DNA of 64,000 nt from Thalassotalea loyana (GTDB taxonomy: Bacteria; Pseudomonadota; Gammaproteobacteria; Enterobacterales; Alteromonadaceae): contig NZ_BSSV01000010.1 of NCBI RefSeq assembly GCF_030161435.1, positions 39,680 to 103,679 on the forward strand, written 5' to 3'. The notes under the pieces were generated by a model. The model saw only the letters and a list, made by a program, of their open reading frames with translations. It made no database searches and was not told where the DNA came from. Positions 39,233 to 49,091 of this stretch are shown here, piece after piece. The translations under genes were made by a program, and so were the position numbers. Positions within the stretch are counted from its first letter, which is position 1. Every line of letters starts with the position of its first letter.

Positions 39233-39811
39233 ATGACCGAATATTTTCTTCTGTTAGTTAGTACAGTACTAGTAAACAATTTCGTCCTTGTTAAGTTTTT
39301 AGGGCTATGTCCATTCATGGGCGTGTCATCAAAAACTGAAACGGCCATTGGGATGTCCTTTGCGACGACCTTTGTACTTACACTTGCCTCAACATTGAGC
39401 TACCTAGTTAATGCCTACATTCTTGAGCCATTATCACTAGAATTCTTAGAAACGATGGCATTTATTCTGGTCATTGCAGTTGTCGTTCAATTCACGGAAA
39501 TGGTTGTCCATAAAACTAGCGCGAACTTATATCGCTTATTGGGCATATTCCTTCCATTAATTACGACAAACTGTGCAGTTTTGGGTGTTGCATTGCTCAA
39601 TACGATTGAACAACATAATTTCTTTGAATCAATTGTTTACGGGTTTGGAGCGGCTATTGGTTTTTCAATGGTACTCATTATGTTCGCAGCTATGCGTGAA
39701 CGTTTAGCGAATGCTGACGTACCAGGACCATTTAAAGGCTCTGCTATCGCCATGATAACAGCAGGCCTAATGTCTCTCGCATTCCTAGGTTTTACGGGGT
39801 TAGTTAAGTAA
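39233..39811 (+). CDS. rnfA: Rnf/Rsx electron transport complex subunit A
   Basis: A 192-residue protein with six membrane helices, matching RsxA/RnfA end to end ([63 protein letters not shown]). The conserved cysteines in LGLCPF and TTNCAV are present; in the family they bind a membrane-embedded Fe-S centre with RnfE. It is the first gene of rnfABCDGE. Confidence 0.96.
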   Translation: MTEYFLLLVSTVLVNNFVLVKFLGLCPFMGVSSKTETAIGMSFATTFVLTLASTLSYLVNAYILEPLSLEFLETMAFILVIAVVVQFTEMVVHKTSANLYRLLGIFLPLITTNCAVLGVALLNTIEQHNFFESIVYGFGAAIGFSMVLIMFAAMRERLANADVPGPFKGSAIAMITAGLMSLAFLGFTGLVK

Positions 39812-39812
39812 T

Positions 39813-40367
39813 ATGACGACCCTCATTGCAATTTTAGTGATTGGTTTACTCGCCGCCTTATTTGGTGGGTTGCTTGGTTTTGCTTCTGTAAAGTTCAAAG
39901 TTGACGGTGATCCGCTTGTCGACCAATTAGATGCACTTCTGCCTCAAACACAATGTGGTCAATGTGGCTACCCTGGTTGTAAACCCTACGCAGAAGCCGT
40001 GGCAAATGGCGAGGCGATAAATAAGTGTGCGCCAGGTGGTGACGACACAATTAAAAAAATCGCTGATTTAATGGGTGTCGAACCTATCGCTATGGATGAA
40101 AGCCATGAGTCTGATAATACGCCAAAAGTTGCATTCATTATCGAAGACGACTGCATTGGCTGTACTAAATGTATTCAAGCATGTCCTGTAGATGCCATCA
40201 TTGGTGCAGCAAAACAAATGCATACGATCATTGCAGACGAATGTACTGGATGTGACCTGTGTGTAGCACCGTGCCCAGTAGACTGTATTGAAATGCGCCC
40301 TATTGAAGAAACGCCGCAAAACTGGCGTTGGGACCTCAATAGCATTCCCGTCACTCAAGTAGAGTAG
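39813..40367 (+). CDS. rnfB: Rnf/Rsx complex ferredoxin-like subunit B
   Basis: A 184-residue protein with an N-terminal membrane helix, a four-cysteine Fe-S module ([25 protein letters not shown]) and two 4Fe-4S motifs ([32 protein letters not shown]). It relays electrons between ferredoxin and the membrane subunits. It begins one base after the rnfA stop. Confidence 0.97.
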   Translation: MTTLIAILVIGLLAALFGGLLGFASVKFKVDGDPLVDQLDALLPQTQCGQCGYPGCKPYAEAVANGEAINKCAPGGDDTIKKIADLMGVEPIAMDESHESDNTPKVAFIIEDDCIGCTKCIQACPVDAIIGAAKQMHTIIADECTGCDLCVAPCPVDCIEMRPIEETPQNWRWDLNSIPVTQVE

Positions 40368-40379
40368 TAAGAGGTTATC

Positions 40380-42701
40380 GTGGAATCTATTATCGAACGA
40401 ATTAATAATGGTAAGTTTTGGCAATTTCATGGTGGCGTTCATCCACCAGAGCAAAAATGGTTGTCAAATGATAAACCTATACGCCCACTCGATTTACCGC
40501 CAATGTTGTGTCTTCCGTTACAGCAGCATATTGGTGTCGCCGCAAAACCAATCGTTGCGCCAGGTGACTACGTTTTAAAAGGCCAACCTTTAACCCAGAA
40601 TCACAATCCAATGGCGGTGCCTGTTCATGCACCAACCAGTGGTTTTATCGAAAAAATTGAGCGTGCAACTATCCCTCACCCATCGGCGATGCAAGAACCT
40701 TGTATCTTTTTGAAGCCAGATGGAAAAGATCAGTGGATAAAAAGAGAAGTATGCGACGATTTTTATTCGCTGTCTCGTGAAGATATTATTTCAAAAGTTG
40801 CAAATGCAGGTATTGCAGGAATGGGTGGCGCCGGCTTCCCTACCCACATCAAAGTCAATCATAAACCAGTTATTGACTTTTTAATCATCAATGCCGTTGA
40901 ATGTGAGCCTTATATTACGTCTGACGATTTACTCATGCGTGAGCATGGACCAAGTATTATCGATGGCGTGAAAATCCTTGATCACCTGTTACTTCCAGAA
41001 CACATTTTAATTGGTGTTGAAGATAATAAACCGGAAGCGATTAAAGCCTTAGAAACTGCAACACAAGGCTACGACAAAGTCAAAATCTGTGTCTTACCCA
41101 CGAAATATCCAACAGGCGGTGAAAAGCAGTTGATTAAAGCATTGACGGGCAAAGAAGTACCATCTGGTGTTATTCCGGCGCAAATGGGCATCGTTATGCA
41201 AAACGTTGGTACTTGTTATGCGATCGCAGATGCCGTGATCAACGATACGCCATTAATCAAACGTGTTGTAACCGTAACAGGCAAGAGCTTAGATAAACCA
41301 CAAAATGTTTGGGCCTTGCTTGGCACGCCGGTTGAATTTCTGTTAGAGCAATGTGGCTACCAAGAAGATAACAACAGTATGTTAATAATGGGTGGCCCTA
41401 TGATGGGCTTCACCATGCCGTCAACGCAAATCCCAATAATTAAAACATCAAACTGTATACTTGCGCCAAGTAATACTGAAATCCCTGTAGCTAGCGAAGA
41501 GCAAGAATGTATTCGATGTGGCGAATGTGCTGAAGTTTGTCCGAGTCAATTGTTGCCACAAGAGCTTCAGTGGAGCGCTAAAGCAAAAGATTATGATCAG
41601 CTTAAAAAGTTGAATTTATTTGACTGTATTGATTGTGGAGCTTGCGCATTTGTTTGTCCTAGTCAAATCCCCTTGGTGCAATACTACCGTGTAGCAAAAG
41701 CAGAAATTAGATTTCAGCAAGTACAAGAAATTAAAGCCGAAAAAGCCAAATCCCGTTTTGAGGCACGCAAAGCGAGACTCGAACGAGAGAAAGTGGCTCG
41801 CGAAGAAAAGCATCGTAAAGCCGCTGAAGCCCGTCGTGCTAAAATGAATGCAAATACTGAAGAGGCAACTAATGCCAAATCAGCTGTTGCAGCAGCATTA
41901 GCACGAGTAAAAGCTAAAAAAGCAGGCGAGACATCTGACGAAAATGCTGCAGCACCGAAGTCAGAGCAAAAGTCTGCCGTAGCTGCTGCTGTCGCGCGAG
42001 CTAAAGCGAAAAAGCAAGCACAGCAAGCAGAGTCAGCTACTGAGGTTTCGGACAAAGACACTGATAAATCGCGCGTTGCAGACGCAGTTGCACGTGCTAA
42101 AGCAAAGAAACAGGCGCGAGCTGAACAATCTGTAGACCAAGTTGAAAAAGAGTCATCTCCAGCAGATGACAAAAAGTCTCGCGTTGCTGCTGCAGTCGCC
42201 AAAGCTAAAGCGAAGAAGCTTGCAGAAAAAGCACAAACAGAATCAAATCCAGATGTAGAAAACACATCAACAGAAGTACCTAGCAACTCGCTTGACAATG
42301 CCACACAAAAAGAATCATCTGCACAAGATGATAAAAAAGCCAGAGTTGCAGCAGCTATTGCGAAAGCTAAAGCCAAAAAGCTTGCAGAAAAAGAACAGTC
42401 CAATGAGGTAACACCTCAATCAACAGAAGCTTCGGCGGAGCCAGCTCCGACAGCAGATGATGACAAGAAGGCTAGAGTTGCAGCGGCTATTGCTAAAGCA
42501 AAAGCGAAAAAACTCGCTGAAAAACAAGAGACAGTTAAAGACGAGCAAACCAATCTCGCGCCGGAAAAGGAAGTTGATGCTAAGCCCTTCGAAGCGTCAG
42601 AAGAAGATGTGACGCCAGCACCGGTTGATGATAAAAAAGCACGAATTGCTGCAGCTATTGCCAAAGCTAAAGCTAAGAAACAAAAAGCAGAAAATAAATA
42701 A
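40380..42701 (+). CDS. rnfC: Rnf/Rsx complex subunit C with repeat-rich tail
   Basis: A 773-residue subunit. The NADH/FMN-binding Nqr51-like core has GMGGAGFPTHIKV and YPTGGEKQLIKALTGKEVP, and two 4Fe-4S motifs follow (CIRCGECAEVCPSQL; CIDCGACAFVCPSQI). The last 300 residues or so are a basic Ala/Lys-rich coil with seven near-copies of a unit like RVAAAIAKAKAKKLAEK separated by acidic spacers. The start is GTG 40380 with an AGAGG site. Such tails vary in length between species. Confidence 0.96.
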   Translation: MESIIERINNGKFWQFHGGVHPPEQKWLSNDKPIRPLDLPPMLCLPLQQHIGVAAKPIVAPGDYVLKGQPLTQNHNPMAVPVHAPTSGFIEKIERATIPHPSAMQEPCIFLKPDGKDQWIKREVCDDFYSLSREDIISKVANAGIAGMGGAGFPTHIKVNHKPVIDFLIINAVECEPYITSDDLLMREHGPSIIDGVKILDHLLLPEHILIGVEDNKPEAIKALETATQGYDKVKICVLPTKYPTGGEKQLIKALTGKEVPSGVIPAQMGIVMQNVGTCYAIADAVINDTPLIKRVVTVTGKSLDKPQNVWALLGTPVEFLLEQCGYQEDNNSMLIMGGPMMGFTMPSTQIPIIKTSNCILAPSNTEIPVASEEQECIRCGECAEVCPSQLLPQELQWSAKAKDYDQLKKLNLFDCIDCGACAFVCPSQIPLVQYYRVAKAEIRFQQVQEIKAEKAKSRFEARKARLEREKVAREEKHRKAAEARRAKMNANTEEATNAKSAVAAALARVKAKKAGETSDENAAAPKSEQKSAVAAAVARAKAKKQAQQAESATEVSDKDTDKSRVADAVARAKAKKQARAEQSVDQVEKESSPADDKKSRVAAAVAKAKAKKLAEKAQTESNPDVENTSTEVPSNSLDNATQKESSAQDDKKARVAAAIAKAKAKKLAEKEQSNEVTPQSTEASAEPAPTADDDKKARVAAAIAKAKAKKLAEKQETVKDEQTNLAPEKEVDAKPFEASEEDVTPAPVDDKKARIAAAIAKAKAKKQKAENK

Positions 42702-42704
42702 ACT

Positions 42705-43763
42705 ATGACCTATTGGATCGCCAGCTCTCCACACAACCACACGCAATCAAGCACAGCAGCGTTAATGCGTTTGGTAATTCTAGCCTTATTACCGGGTATA
42801 TTTGCCCAGTGGTATTTTTTTGGTTGGGGCAATCTTATTCATATTACTATTGCAATAATGACAGCACTGGTATGTGAATTTACCATGCTATCAATGCGCA
42901 ATCGTAAAATAAAACCAGAACTTCTTGATGGTAGCGCGATATTAACCGCCGTATTAATTGGCATTAGCTTACCTGCAATTGCACCTTGGTGGATAACAGT
43001 AATCGGTGCGGCATTTGCGATTATTGTCGTAAAGCATTTGTATGGCGGTATAGGACATAACCCATTTAACCCAGCAATGGCCGCTTATGTTATGTTGCTT
43101 GTATCATTTCCACTACAAATGACATCATGGCAACCGCCGCTTGAGTTGATGCAATTCTCACTAGACTTTTCGCAAACCTTAACGGTAATTCTTACAGGGT
43201 TCACACCAGATGGTTTTTCTATTGAGCAATTAAGAACGCATGTTGACGGATATACAATGGCAACGCCGTTGGATACCTTGAAAACCAATTTAACCCTAGG
43301 TATGACGGTATCTGAGAGTTCACAAGGGGTTGTATTTGGCGAGCACTTTTCACTGGGCTGGGAATGGATCAATGGTGGATTTTTACTTGGCGGTATTTAT
43401 CTAATCTACAAAAAAGCGATTCCTTGGGTAACACCGGTAAGCTTTTTAGCAAGCCTATTTATATGTTCATTCATTGCTTATGTCATATCACCAGATACTG
43501 CCTCTTCGACAATGTTTCACTGGTTAAGTGGTGCAACGATGCTGGGCGCATTCTTTATTTTAACCGATCCTGTATCAAGCGCTACGAGCGTAAAAGGCCG
43601 TATAGTTTATGCAGCTCTTGCAGGCTTCCTCGTCTTCATAATTCGCCACTTTGGCGGCTATCCTGATGGTGTTGCTTTCGCGGTATTACTTTGCAACATG
43701 GCGGGGCCATTAATCGATCAGTACACGCGACCAAGAACCTATGGCCACGAGGTAAGGAAATAG
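42705..43763 (+). CDS. rnfD: Rnf/Rsx complex subunit D
   Basis: A 352-residue NqrB-like membrane subunit with several helices. The likely FMN-bearing Thr is in DGYTMATPLDTLK, as in E. coli RsxD. It also has GGIGHNPFNPAMAAYVMLLVSFP and SGATMLGAFFILTDPVSSAT. It forms part of the redox-driven ion pump. It starts three bases after the rnfC stop. Confidence 0.96.
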   Translation: MTYWIASSPHNHTQSSTAALMRLVILALLPGIFAQWYFFGWGNLIHITIAIMTALVCEFTMLSMRNRKIKPELLDGSAILTAVLIGISLPAIAPWWITVIGAAFAIIVVKHLYGGIGHNPFNPAMAAYVMLLVSFPLQMTSWQPPLELMQFSLDFSQTLTVILTGFTPDGFSIEQLRTHVDGYTMATPLDTLKTNLTLGMTVSESSQGVVFGEHFSLGWEWINGGFLLGGIYLIYKKAIPWVTPVSFLASLFICSFIAYVISPDTASSTMFHWLSGATMLGAFFILTDPVSSATSVKGRIVYAALAGFLVFIIRHFGGYPDGVAFAVLLCNMAGPLIDQYTRPRTYGHEVRK

Positions 43764-43765
43764 CT

Positions 43766-44398
43766 ATGAAACAAGCAATTAATAGTAATGCAAAGCTACT
43801 AGCTGTTTTCGCTATTGTCTGTACCTTAGTCGTTAGCGTAATCAGTGAGTTAACCAAACCACGTATTGCGAAACAAGAACAAGCGCAGTTATTGAAAACC
43901 TTACATGCGATTATCGATGAGAACGCGATAAATAATGATCTTTATCAGGACTGTGCGCTGATTACGGATCCACTGCTTGGCCCTGATGAGACTCAAACAG
44001 CATATTTAGGTAGATTCGATGGGCAACCGGTGGCCGCGGCAATAACCACAACCGCGCCAGATGGTTACAATGGTAAAATACATTTGCTGGTGGCATTAAG
44101 CTACGACGGCGTTGTGACAGGCGTTAGAACATTAAAGCACAATGAAACTCCAGGTCTGGGTGACAAAATAGAATTAAAGCGCAGTGATTGGATTACAAGC
44201 TTCAATGGCAAATCCATTGAGAAGGCATCTGATTCTCGATGGAATGTGAAGAAAGATGGTGGTATGTTTGACCAGTTTACTGGCGCAACAATCACCCCAA
44301 GAGCTGTTGTAAAAGCAGTAAAAAATACAAACCTTTATTTTAACGCGAACAAAGAAGCATTGTTTAACAGCACAAAGTCTTGTCGAGGTGAGTCATAA
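43766..44398 (+). CDS. rnfG: Rnf/Rsx complex subunit G
   Basis: A 210-residue protein with one N-terminal membrane helix and a periplasmic FMN domain; the covalent FMN Thr lies in [18 protein letters not shown] start at ATG 43766 with an AAGGAA site, two bases after the rnfD stop; the frame is open further upstream but overlaps rnfD. It ends TAATG, one base into rnfE. Confidence 0.95.
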   Translation: MKQAINSNAKLLAVFAIVCTLVVSVISELTKPRIAKQEQAQLLKTLHAIIDENAINNDLYQDCALITDPLLGPDETQTAYLGRFDGQPVAAAITTTAPDGYNGKIHLLVALSYDGVVTGVRTLKHNETPGLGDKIELKRSDWITSFNGKSIEKASDSRWNVKKDGGMFDQFTGATITPRAVVKAVKNTNLYFNANKEALFNSTKSCRGES

Positions 44399-45105
44399 TG
44401 TTAAATGCAGAATACAAAGATCTCGCTATTCAAGGTTTATGGAAGAACAACCCAGGGCTTGTTCAACTTCTTGGCTTGTGCCCTTTACTTGCAGTAACGG
44501 CGACAGTAACTAATGCATTAGGCTTAGGGGTTGCAACCTTACTCGTATTAATAGGCTCGAACGTTACTGTCTCTCTGATTCGTCAATGGGTACCGAAGGA
44601 AATTCGTATTCCCGTGTTCGTCCTAGTTATTGCAGCATTTGTAACGGCAATCCAGTTATTAATGAACGCATTTACCTTTGGTATTTATCAATCCCTTGGT
44701 ATTTTCTTACCACTTATCGTAACCAACTGTGCAATCATTGGACGTGCCGAAGCTTATGCTAGCAAAAATCCAGTGAAGCAAGCCGCATTTGACGGTTTAA
44801 TGATGGGGTTAGGCTTTGCATTAGTCCTTGTCGTTCTTGGTGCAATAAGAGAGATATTGGGTCAAGGTACCCTTTTCGATGGTGCCGAACTATTACTTGG
44901 TGATTGGGCTTCAGTATTGCGTGTTGAAATATTACATTTAGACAACAAATTTTTATTAGCCATATTACCACCAGGTGCATTCATTGCTATGGGCTTCCTA
45001 ATTGCAATCAAAAATGCAATTGACGAGAAACAGAAAGAAAAACAAAAACTCAATCAACCTGAAAAAGAGTCTATTGAGCGTGTCCGTGTAAACTTTGATA
45101 GTTAA
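44398..45105 (+). CDS. rnfE: Rnf/Rsx complex subunit E
   Basis: A 235-residue six-helix membrane protein, paralogous to RnfA ([51 protein letters not shown]). Cysteines of LGLCPL and VTNCAI pair with those in RnfA. The one-base TAATG overlap with rnfG implies coupling. Confidence 0.96.
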   Translation: MLNAEYKDLAIQGLWKNNPGLVQLLGLCPLLAVTATVTNALGLGVATLLVLIGSNVTVSLIRQWVPKEIRIPVFVLVIAAFVTAIQLLMNAFTFGIYQSLGIFLPLIVTNCAIIGRAEAYASKNPVKQAAFDGLMMGLGFALVLVVLGAIREILGQGTLFDGAELLLGDWASVLRVEILHLDNKFLLAILPPGAFIAMGFLIAIKNAIDEKQKEKQKLNQPEKESIERVRVNFDS

Positions 45106-45113
45106 AAATAATA

Positions 45114-45746
45114 ATGAATAAAGAAAAACGATTAGAGATCCTTACTCGACTAAGAGACAACAATCCAAACCCAACAACAGAATTAAACTTTAATAGTCCT
45201 TTTGAGCTGTTAATCGCTGTATTACTCTCTGCACAAGCAACGGATGTAGGGGTTAACAAAGCGACTGGCCCATTATTTGCGGTCGCTAATACACCTCAAG
45301 CAATTCTGGATTTAGGGCTCGATAAACTTAAAGACTACATAAAGACCATCGGCCTATTTAATACCAAAGCAGAAAACACTATCAAAACTTGTCAAATGCT
45401 TGTTGATTTGCATGGTGGAGAAGTCCCTGAGAGTCGAGAGGCACTTGAAGCCTTGCCTGGTGTAGGGCGAAAAACAGCAAATGTTGTGTTAAATACCGCC
45501 TTTGGCTGGCCAACAATTGCTGTAGATACTCACATCGACCGAGTTTCAAACCGCACTAAATTTGCCATGGGTAAAAACGTCGTAGAAGTTGAGAACAAGC
45601 TATTAAAAGTTGTACCTAAAGAGTTCAAAGTCGATGTCCATCACTGGCTTATTCTTCATGGTCGTTACGTTTGTACCGCTCGTAAACCAAAATGTGGCTC
45701 TTGTATTATTGAAGATTTGTGTGAGTATAAGGATAAGACAGATTAA
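45114..45746 (+). CDS. nth: Endonuclease III
   Basis: A 210-residue DNA glycosylase/AP lyase for oxidised pyrimidines. The helix-hairpin-helix (LPGVGRKTANVVLNTAF) holds the catalytic Lys, VDTHIDRV holds the catalytic Asp, and the 4Fe-4S ligands are intact in CTARKPKCGSCIIEDLC. It is the last gene of the rnf operon, eight bases after rnfE, as in E. coli. The last 82 codons are present again, degraded, at 48762-49007. Confidence 0.97.
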   Translation: MNKEKRLEILTRLRDNNPNPTTELNFNSPFELLIAVLLSAQATDVGVNKATGPLFAVANTPQAILDLGLDKLKDYIKTIGLFNTKAENTIKTCQMLVDLHGGEVPESREALEALPGVGRKTANVVLNTAFGWPTIAVDTHIDRVSNRTKFAMGKNVVEVENKLLKVVPKEFKVDVHHWLILHGRYVCTARKPKCGSCIIEDLCEYKDKTD

Positions 45747-45828
45747 AGGACAGCATAGAGCGAAAAGCGATCTGTTATTTTAAACGTTCAGTCCGCAATA
45801 TGCTTCAAGGAAAAAGTTCTAATAATCA

Positions 45829-46764
45829 CTAGGAATGAAGTTTCTCTGAAATGAATTCTAAGAAGCATGCTACTCTGCGAGTCTGTCTATTATCAGGAGC
45901 GTAATACATATAAACATTAGGAACATCACACCAATGATCTTTTAGCAATGGAACTAATTGCTCAGACAAGAAATACTCCCTGACCGTTGCGTCCATAAGA
46001 TATCCAATGCCAAGTCCTTTTAAGGCGCTATCAACCATGACTTCGGAATTGTTTACTATCATTGCTGTATTCAATTGTGAGAGAGTTACAATTTCACTTT
46101 CTTTACTCTTTGAGCTGTGTAAATGAACTGGAAGAATTTTTTGGCTAGAAGGTGCTCTGAATTGAATTAATGAATGCTTTTTTAAGTCTTCTACTGAGGT
46201 CGGTATGCCAAAATGAGCAACATATACATGTGAGGCAAACAGTGCGAGTTTTGGATGGTGTTCACTACTATTAATTCGTTTAGCAATCATAGTTTCATTG
46301 ACAGTTTCTCCAAAACGAAAACCAATATCAAAGTGATGTTCAACCTGACTGTCAAAAGAATCAGACAAGGTTATTTCGAGCTGAATAGCCGGAAATTGTT
46401 GTTGGAAATCCATGAGTACATCTTTGAGAAAAACATCGTATATATCTCTCGCCATGTTTAACGATAAGCTACCACTGGGGTTGTTACTGTGATCGCAAAT
46501 TAGCTCTACAGCATTTCTTAAATCATCAACGCCAGAATGAACTAGCTCATAAAACCTCTTGCCTATTTCTGTCGGCGCAATTGCTCTTGTCGTACGACTA
46601 AACAAAGGTTCGCCAACGCTCTTTTCTAATAGTTTCAAAGAAGAACTCACTGATGCAGGGCTAATATTAAGCATTTTTGCAGCTTTGCTGATGTTTCCTT
46701 CCTCAAAAATGGCCTTAAAAGTTGCAATCTGATTGTAAGTTATATCGTTTTTGAATTCTTGCAT
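45829..46764 (-). CDS. LysR family transcriptional regulator
   Basis: A 311-residue regulator. The winged helix-turn-helix is at residues 10-65 (TFKAIFEEGNISKAAKMLNISPASVSSSLKLLEKSVGEPLFSRTTR) and the substrate-binding effector domain follows. It is divergent from the alpha/beta hydrolase gene, with a 139-base gap, so it probably controls the hydrolase and dehydrogenase. It lies just downstream of nth in what looks like an inserted segment. Confidence 0.88.
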   Translation of the reverse strand: MQEFKNDITYNQIATFKAIFEEGNISKAAKMLNISPASVSSSLKLLEKSVGEPLFSRTTRAIAPTEIGKRFYELVHSGVDDLRNAVELICDHSNNPSGSLSLNMARDIYDVFLKDVLMDFQQQFPAIQLEITLSDSFDSQVEHHFDIGFRFGETVNETMIAKRINSSEHHPKLALFASHVYVAHFGIPTSVEDLKKHSLIQFRAPSSQKILPVHLHSSKSKESEIVTLSQLNTAMIVNNSEVMVDSALKGLGIGYLMDATVREYFLSEQLVPLLKDHWCDVPNVYMYYAPDNRQTRRVACFLEFISEKLHS

Positions 46765-46903
46765 TTTGCTTTTATTTTTAATTTCAACCTAATATTGATT
46801 TAGATTACCACTACCTAGTGCTTGACTGAAGTTAAATATAGACTAATAAAACACTGATAATTAAGCAAACGCGAAACACAATAAATGTGAAGGAGCTTTA
46901 GAT

Positions 46904-47833
46904 ATGACGAATCAATTAAATGAAGAACAAAAAGCAATGCTATCGGCAGTCGCACAAGGGTATGTAAGTCTTCCGGTTGACCGCGCCCCAATTCTAGCAA
47001 CACCAACAGACTATGGTCTTGAGTTTGAAGATGTAAAGTATATGACTGAAGACGGCCTTGAGCTTGCTGGTTGGTTTATACCAAAAGACGGTTCAGACAA
47101 ACTAATAATTTGTAATCACCCTGCGACACTCAATCGCTATGGTTTCCCCGGTCATAAAGCGCCGTGGAGTGACTTTCAGAACATTGAGGTAAAATTTGGA
47201 AATGTATACAAAGCCCTCCATGATGCAGGCTATAACGTGCTTACGTATGACTTACGTGGTCATGGTGAGAGTGATGCTTCAAAGGAGAATAAATGGGGGC
47301 AAGGTTTTAGTGATGAACATAAAGATGTAATTGCAACCTTTGAATATGTTAGGTCACGAGACGACCTGAAGGAAATGATTATTGGCCTTTTCAACCCTTG
47401 TGCTGGCGGTAATGCAGCTTTCTATGCATTAACTAAACATCCTGAGTATGCAAAAAAAGTCAAAGCATTTGTCTGTGCTCAACCTGCCTCTATCAACATC
47501 ATGTCTAGAGTTGCCGTAGACGGTATGGGGTTGAGTGAGCACTTTGAGTTCTTTGCGAGCGAGATTGAAAAAAATATCGGTATAAAACTCGAAGATATGA
47601 CACCTCATAAATATGTACAAAATTTTCATATCCCTACTTTCATTATTCAAAATAAAGAAGATATTTGGACAGTTCCTGCTGATGTTCAAACCACGTTTGA
47701 TTTGATTCCAACCGCGAACAAAAAACTTCATTGGATAGAGAATGGCGATACTAGACGATTTATTGGTTATAACTATTGCGGCGAGTACCCTGAACAAATG
47801 ATTGAGTGGTTCGACACATACATGAATGCCTAG
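46904..47833 (+). CDS. Alpha/beta hydrolase with cysteine at the nucleophile elbow
   Basis: A 309-residue hydrolase-fold protein: HPATLNRYGFPGHKAP (oxyanion region), VLTYDLRGHGESD and TFIIQNKEDIWTVPAD. The elbow reads LFNPCAGGNAAF, so Cys takes the place of the usual Ser, and the region where the catalytic His is expected reads ENGDTRRFIGYNY with no His. It may be a non-classical or inactive hydrolase; related proteins with a Cys elbow exist. ATG 46904 has a GGAG site. It is followed 42 bases later by the dehydrogenase gene. Confidence 0.78.
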   Translation: MTNQLNEEQKAMLSAVAQGYVSLPVDRAPILATPTDYGLEFEDVKYMTEDGLELAGWFIPKDGSDKLIICNHPATLNRYGFPGHKAPWSDFQNIEVKFGNVYKALHDAGYNVLTYDLRGHGESDASKENKWGQGFSDEHKDVIATFEYVRSRDDLKEMIIGLFNPCAGGNAAFYALTKHPEYAKKVKAFVCAQPASINIMSRVAVDGMGLSEHFEFFASEIEKNIGIKLEDMTPHKYVQNFHIPTFIIQNKEDIWTVPADVQTTFDLIPTANKKLHWIENGDTRRFIGYNYCGEYPEQMIEWFDTYMNA

Positions 47834-47875
47834 TAATTCCAATTATTAATCCCGAAAAAAGATAAAGGATACGTG

Positions 47876-48691
47876 ATGAACAAAACAGTTTTAATTACAG
47901 GTACGAGCTCTGGTTTTGGAAAGCTCGCGGTTAAAAAGTTTCAAGCTGAAGGCTGGAATGTTATAGCGACTATGAGAACGCCTGAAAAAGAACAAGCGCT
48001 GAGTCAACTTGAAAATTTATTGCTACTAAAGCTCGACGTGACAGATAAGCGTTCAATTACTAAGGCTGTATCTGACGGCATCTCACATTTTGGAAAAATT
48101 GACGTATTAGTTAACAATGCTGGTTTTGGGTTACAGGGGATATTTGAATATACCACCGATGCGCAAATGCGAAGACAGTTCGATGTAAATGTTTTCGGCC
48201 TAGTTAGCACTACCCAAGCATTGCTGCCACACTTTCGCGCTAATGAATGTGGCGTAATTGTCAACGTTGCATCAATCGCTGGACGTGTGGCGTTTCCATT
48301 TACGACTTTCTACCACGCATCAAAATTTGCAGTAGAAGGGCTAACCGAATCGTTACAATATGAACTAATGCCTTTTGGTATTCGCGTTAAATTAATTGAA
48401 CCGGGCGCATTTGATACCAAGATAAACAGCAATTCCGTATGGGCGATTGGTGAAAGTGGCAATCCATATTTGAACAAGTTAGACGTTGCTAAAACGACCA
48501 TGCAGGGTATGGCAGCAGCATCTAAGCAAGATCCAGAGGAAGTGTCCGATGCCATTTTTACCGCTGCTACCGATGACTCCGACATTCTGCGTTATCCTGT
48601 AGGTGGGGATGCATTTCAGATTTTTGAGTCACGAGTGAAAATGAGTGATACCGAGTTCAAGAATATGATGAAGATGAACTTGGGTATCTAG
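47876..48691 (+). CDS. Short-chain dehydrogenase/reductase
   Basis: A 271-residue SDR oxidoreductase with the NAD(P) motif TGTSSGFG, NNAGFG, and the catalytic Ser/Tyr/Lys set in NVASIAGRV and YHASKFAVEG. It is of the classical type that reduces carbonyls or oxidises alcohols; the substrate is unknown. I use ATG 47876, five bases after AAAGGAT, rather than GTG 47873. It is co-directional with the hydrolase. Confidence 0.87.
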   Translation: MNKTVLITGTSSGFGKLAVKKFQAEGWNVIATMRTPEKEQALSQLENLLLLKLDVTDKRSITKAVSDGISHFGKIDVLVNNAGFGLQGIFEYTTDAQMRRQFDVNVFGLVSTTQALLPHFRANECGVIVNVASIAGRVAFPFTTFYHASKFAVEGLTESLQYELMPFGIRVKLIEPGAFDTKINSNSVWAIGESGNPYLNKLDVAKTTMQGMAAASKQDPEEVSDAIFTAATDDSDILRYPVGGDAFQIFESRVKMSDTEFKNMMKMNLGI

Positions 48692-48761
48692 TTAATTTGG
48701 CTGTTACTACGTCCGCTATTAGCGCAAAGCAGAAGTAAATATAGATCTACTTTAATTATAT

Positions 48762-49007
48762 TTCGGCTGGCCTACCATAGCCGTAGATACGCACATTGAT
48801 CGCGTATCCAACCGCACCAAATTCGCCATGGGTAAAAACGTCGTTGAAGTTGAAAACAAGCTATTAAAAGTTGTGCCTAAAGAGTTCAAAGTCGATGTAC
48901 ATCACTCGCTTATTCTTCACGGTCGTTACGTTTGTACCGCTCGTAAACCTAAATGTGGCTCATGTATTATTAAAGATTTGCGTGAGTTTAAAGATAAAAC
49001 TGAGTAG
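48762..49007 (+). pseudogene. Fragment of endonuclease III gene (3' 82 codons)
   Basis: Aligns without gaps to the last 82 codons of intact nth, beginning FGWPTIAVDTHIDRV. I count 29 differences in 246 bases (about 88% identity); all but five, plus the TAA/TAG stop, are synonymous. Among the five, the fourth Fe-S Cys has become Arg (KDLREFKD) and a conserved Trp has become Ser (HHSLILHGR). There is no start, catalytic Lys or N-terminal domain. The pattern suggests a diverged nth 3' end that has lost function, marking the right border of an inserted segment. Confidence 0.92.
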
Positions 49008-49091
49008 TTATCTGTATTGTTTAATCGAGCGAGTGCTAAACGGTTGAGCAGCAGGTTTTAAATTATATTATTAAAATTAATCGATAGATAA

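Noticed and set aside
41714..42403. Long minus-strand open frame (229 codons) inside rnfC
   Set aside because: It is an antisense shadow of the Ala/Lys repeat tail; its Ala/Ser/Phe-rich composition simply mirrors the repeats.
41880..42695. CRISPR-like or satellite DNA array
   Set aside because: The repeats are in-frame coding units with irregular spacing and synonymous variation, not direct DNA repeats with unique spacers.
48762..49007. Functional second endonuclease III gene
   Set aside because: It lacks a start, the N-terminal domain and the catalytic Lys, and has lost an Fe-S cysteine.
45829..49007. Integron or phage island
   Set aside because: No integrase, attC-like site, transposase or phage gene is visible; only the partial nth duplication supports insertion.
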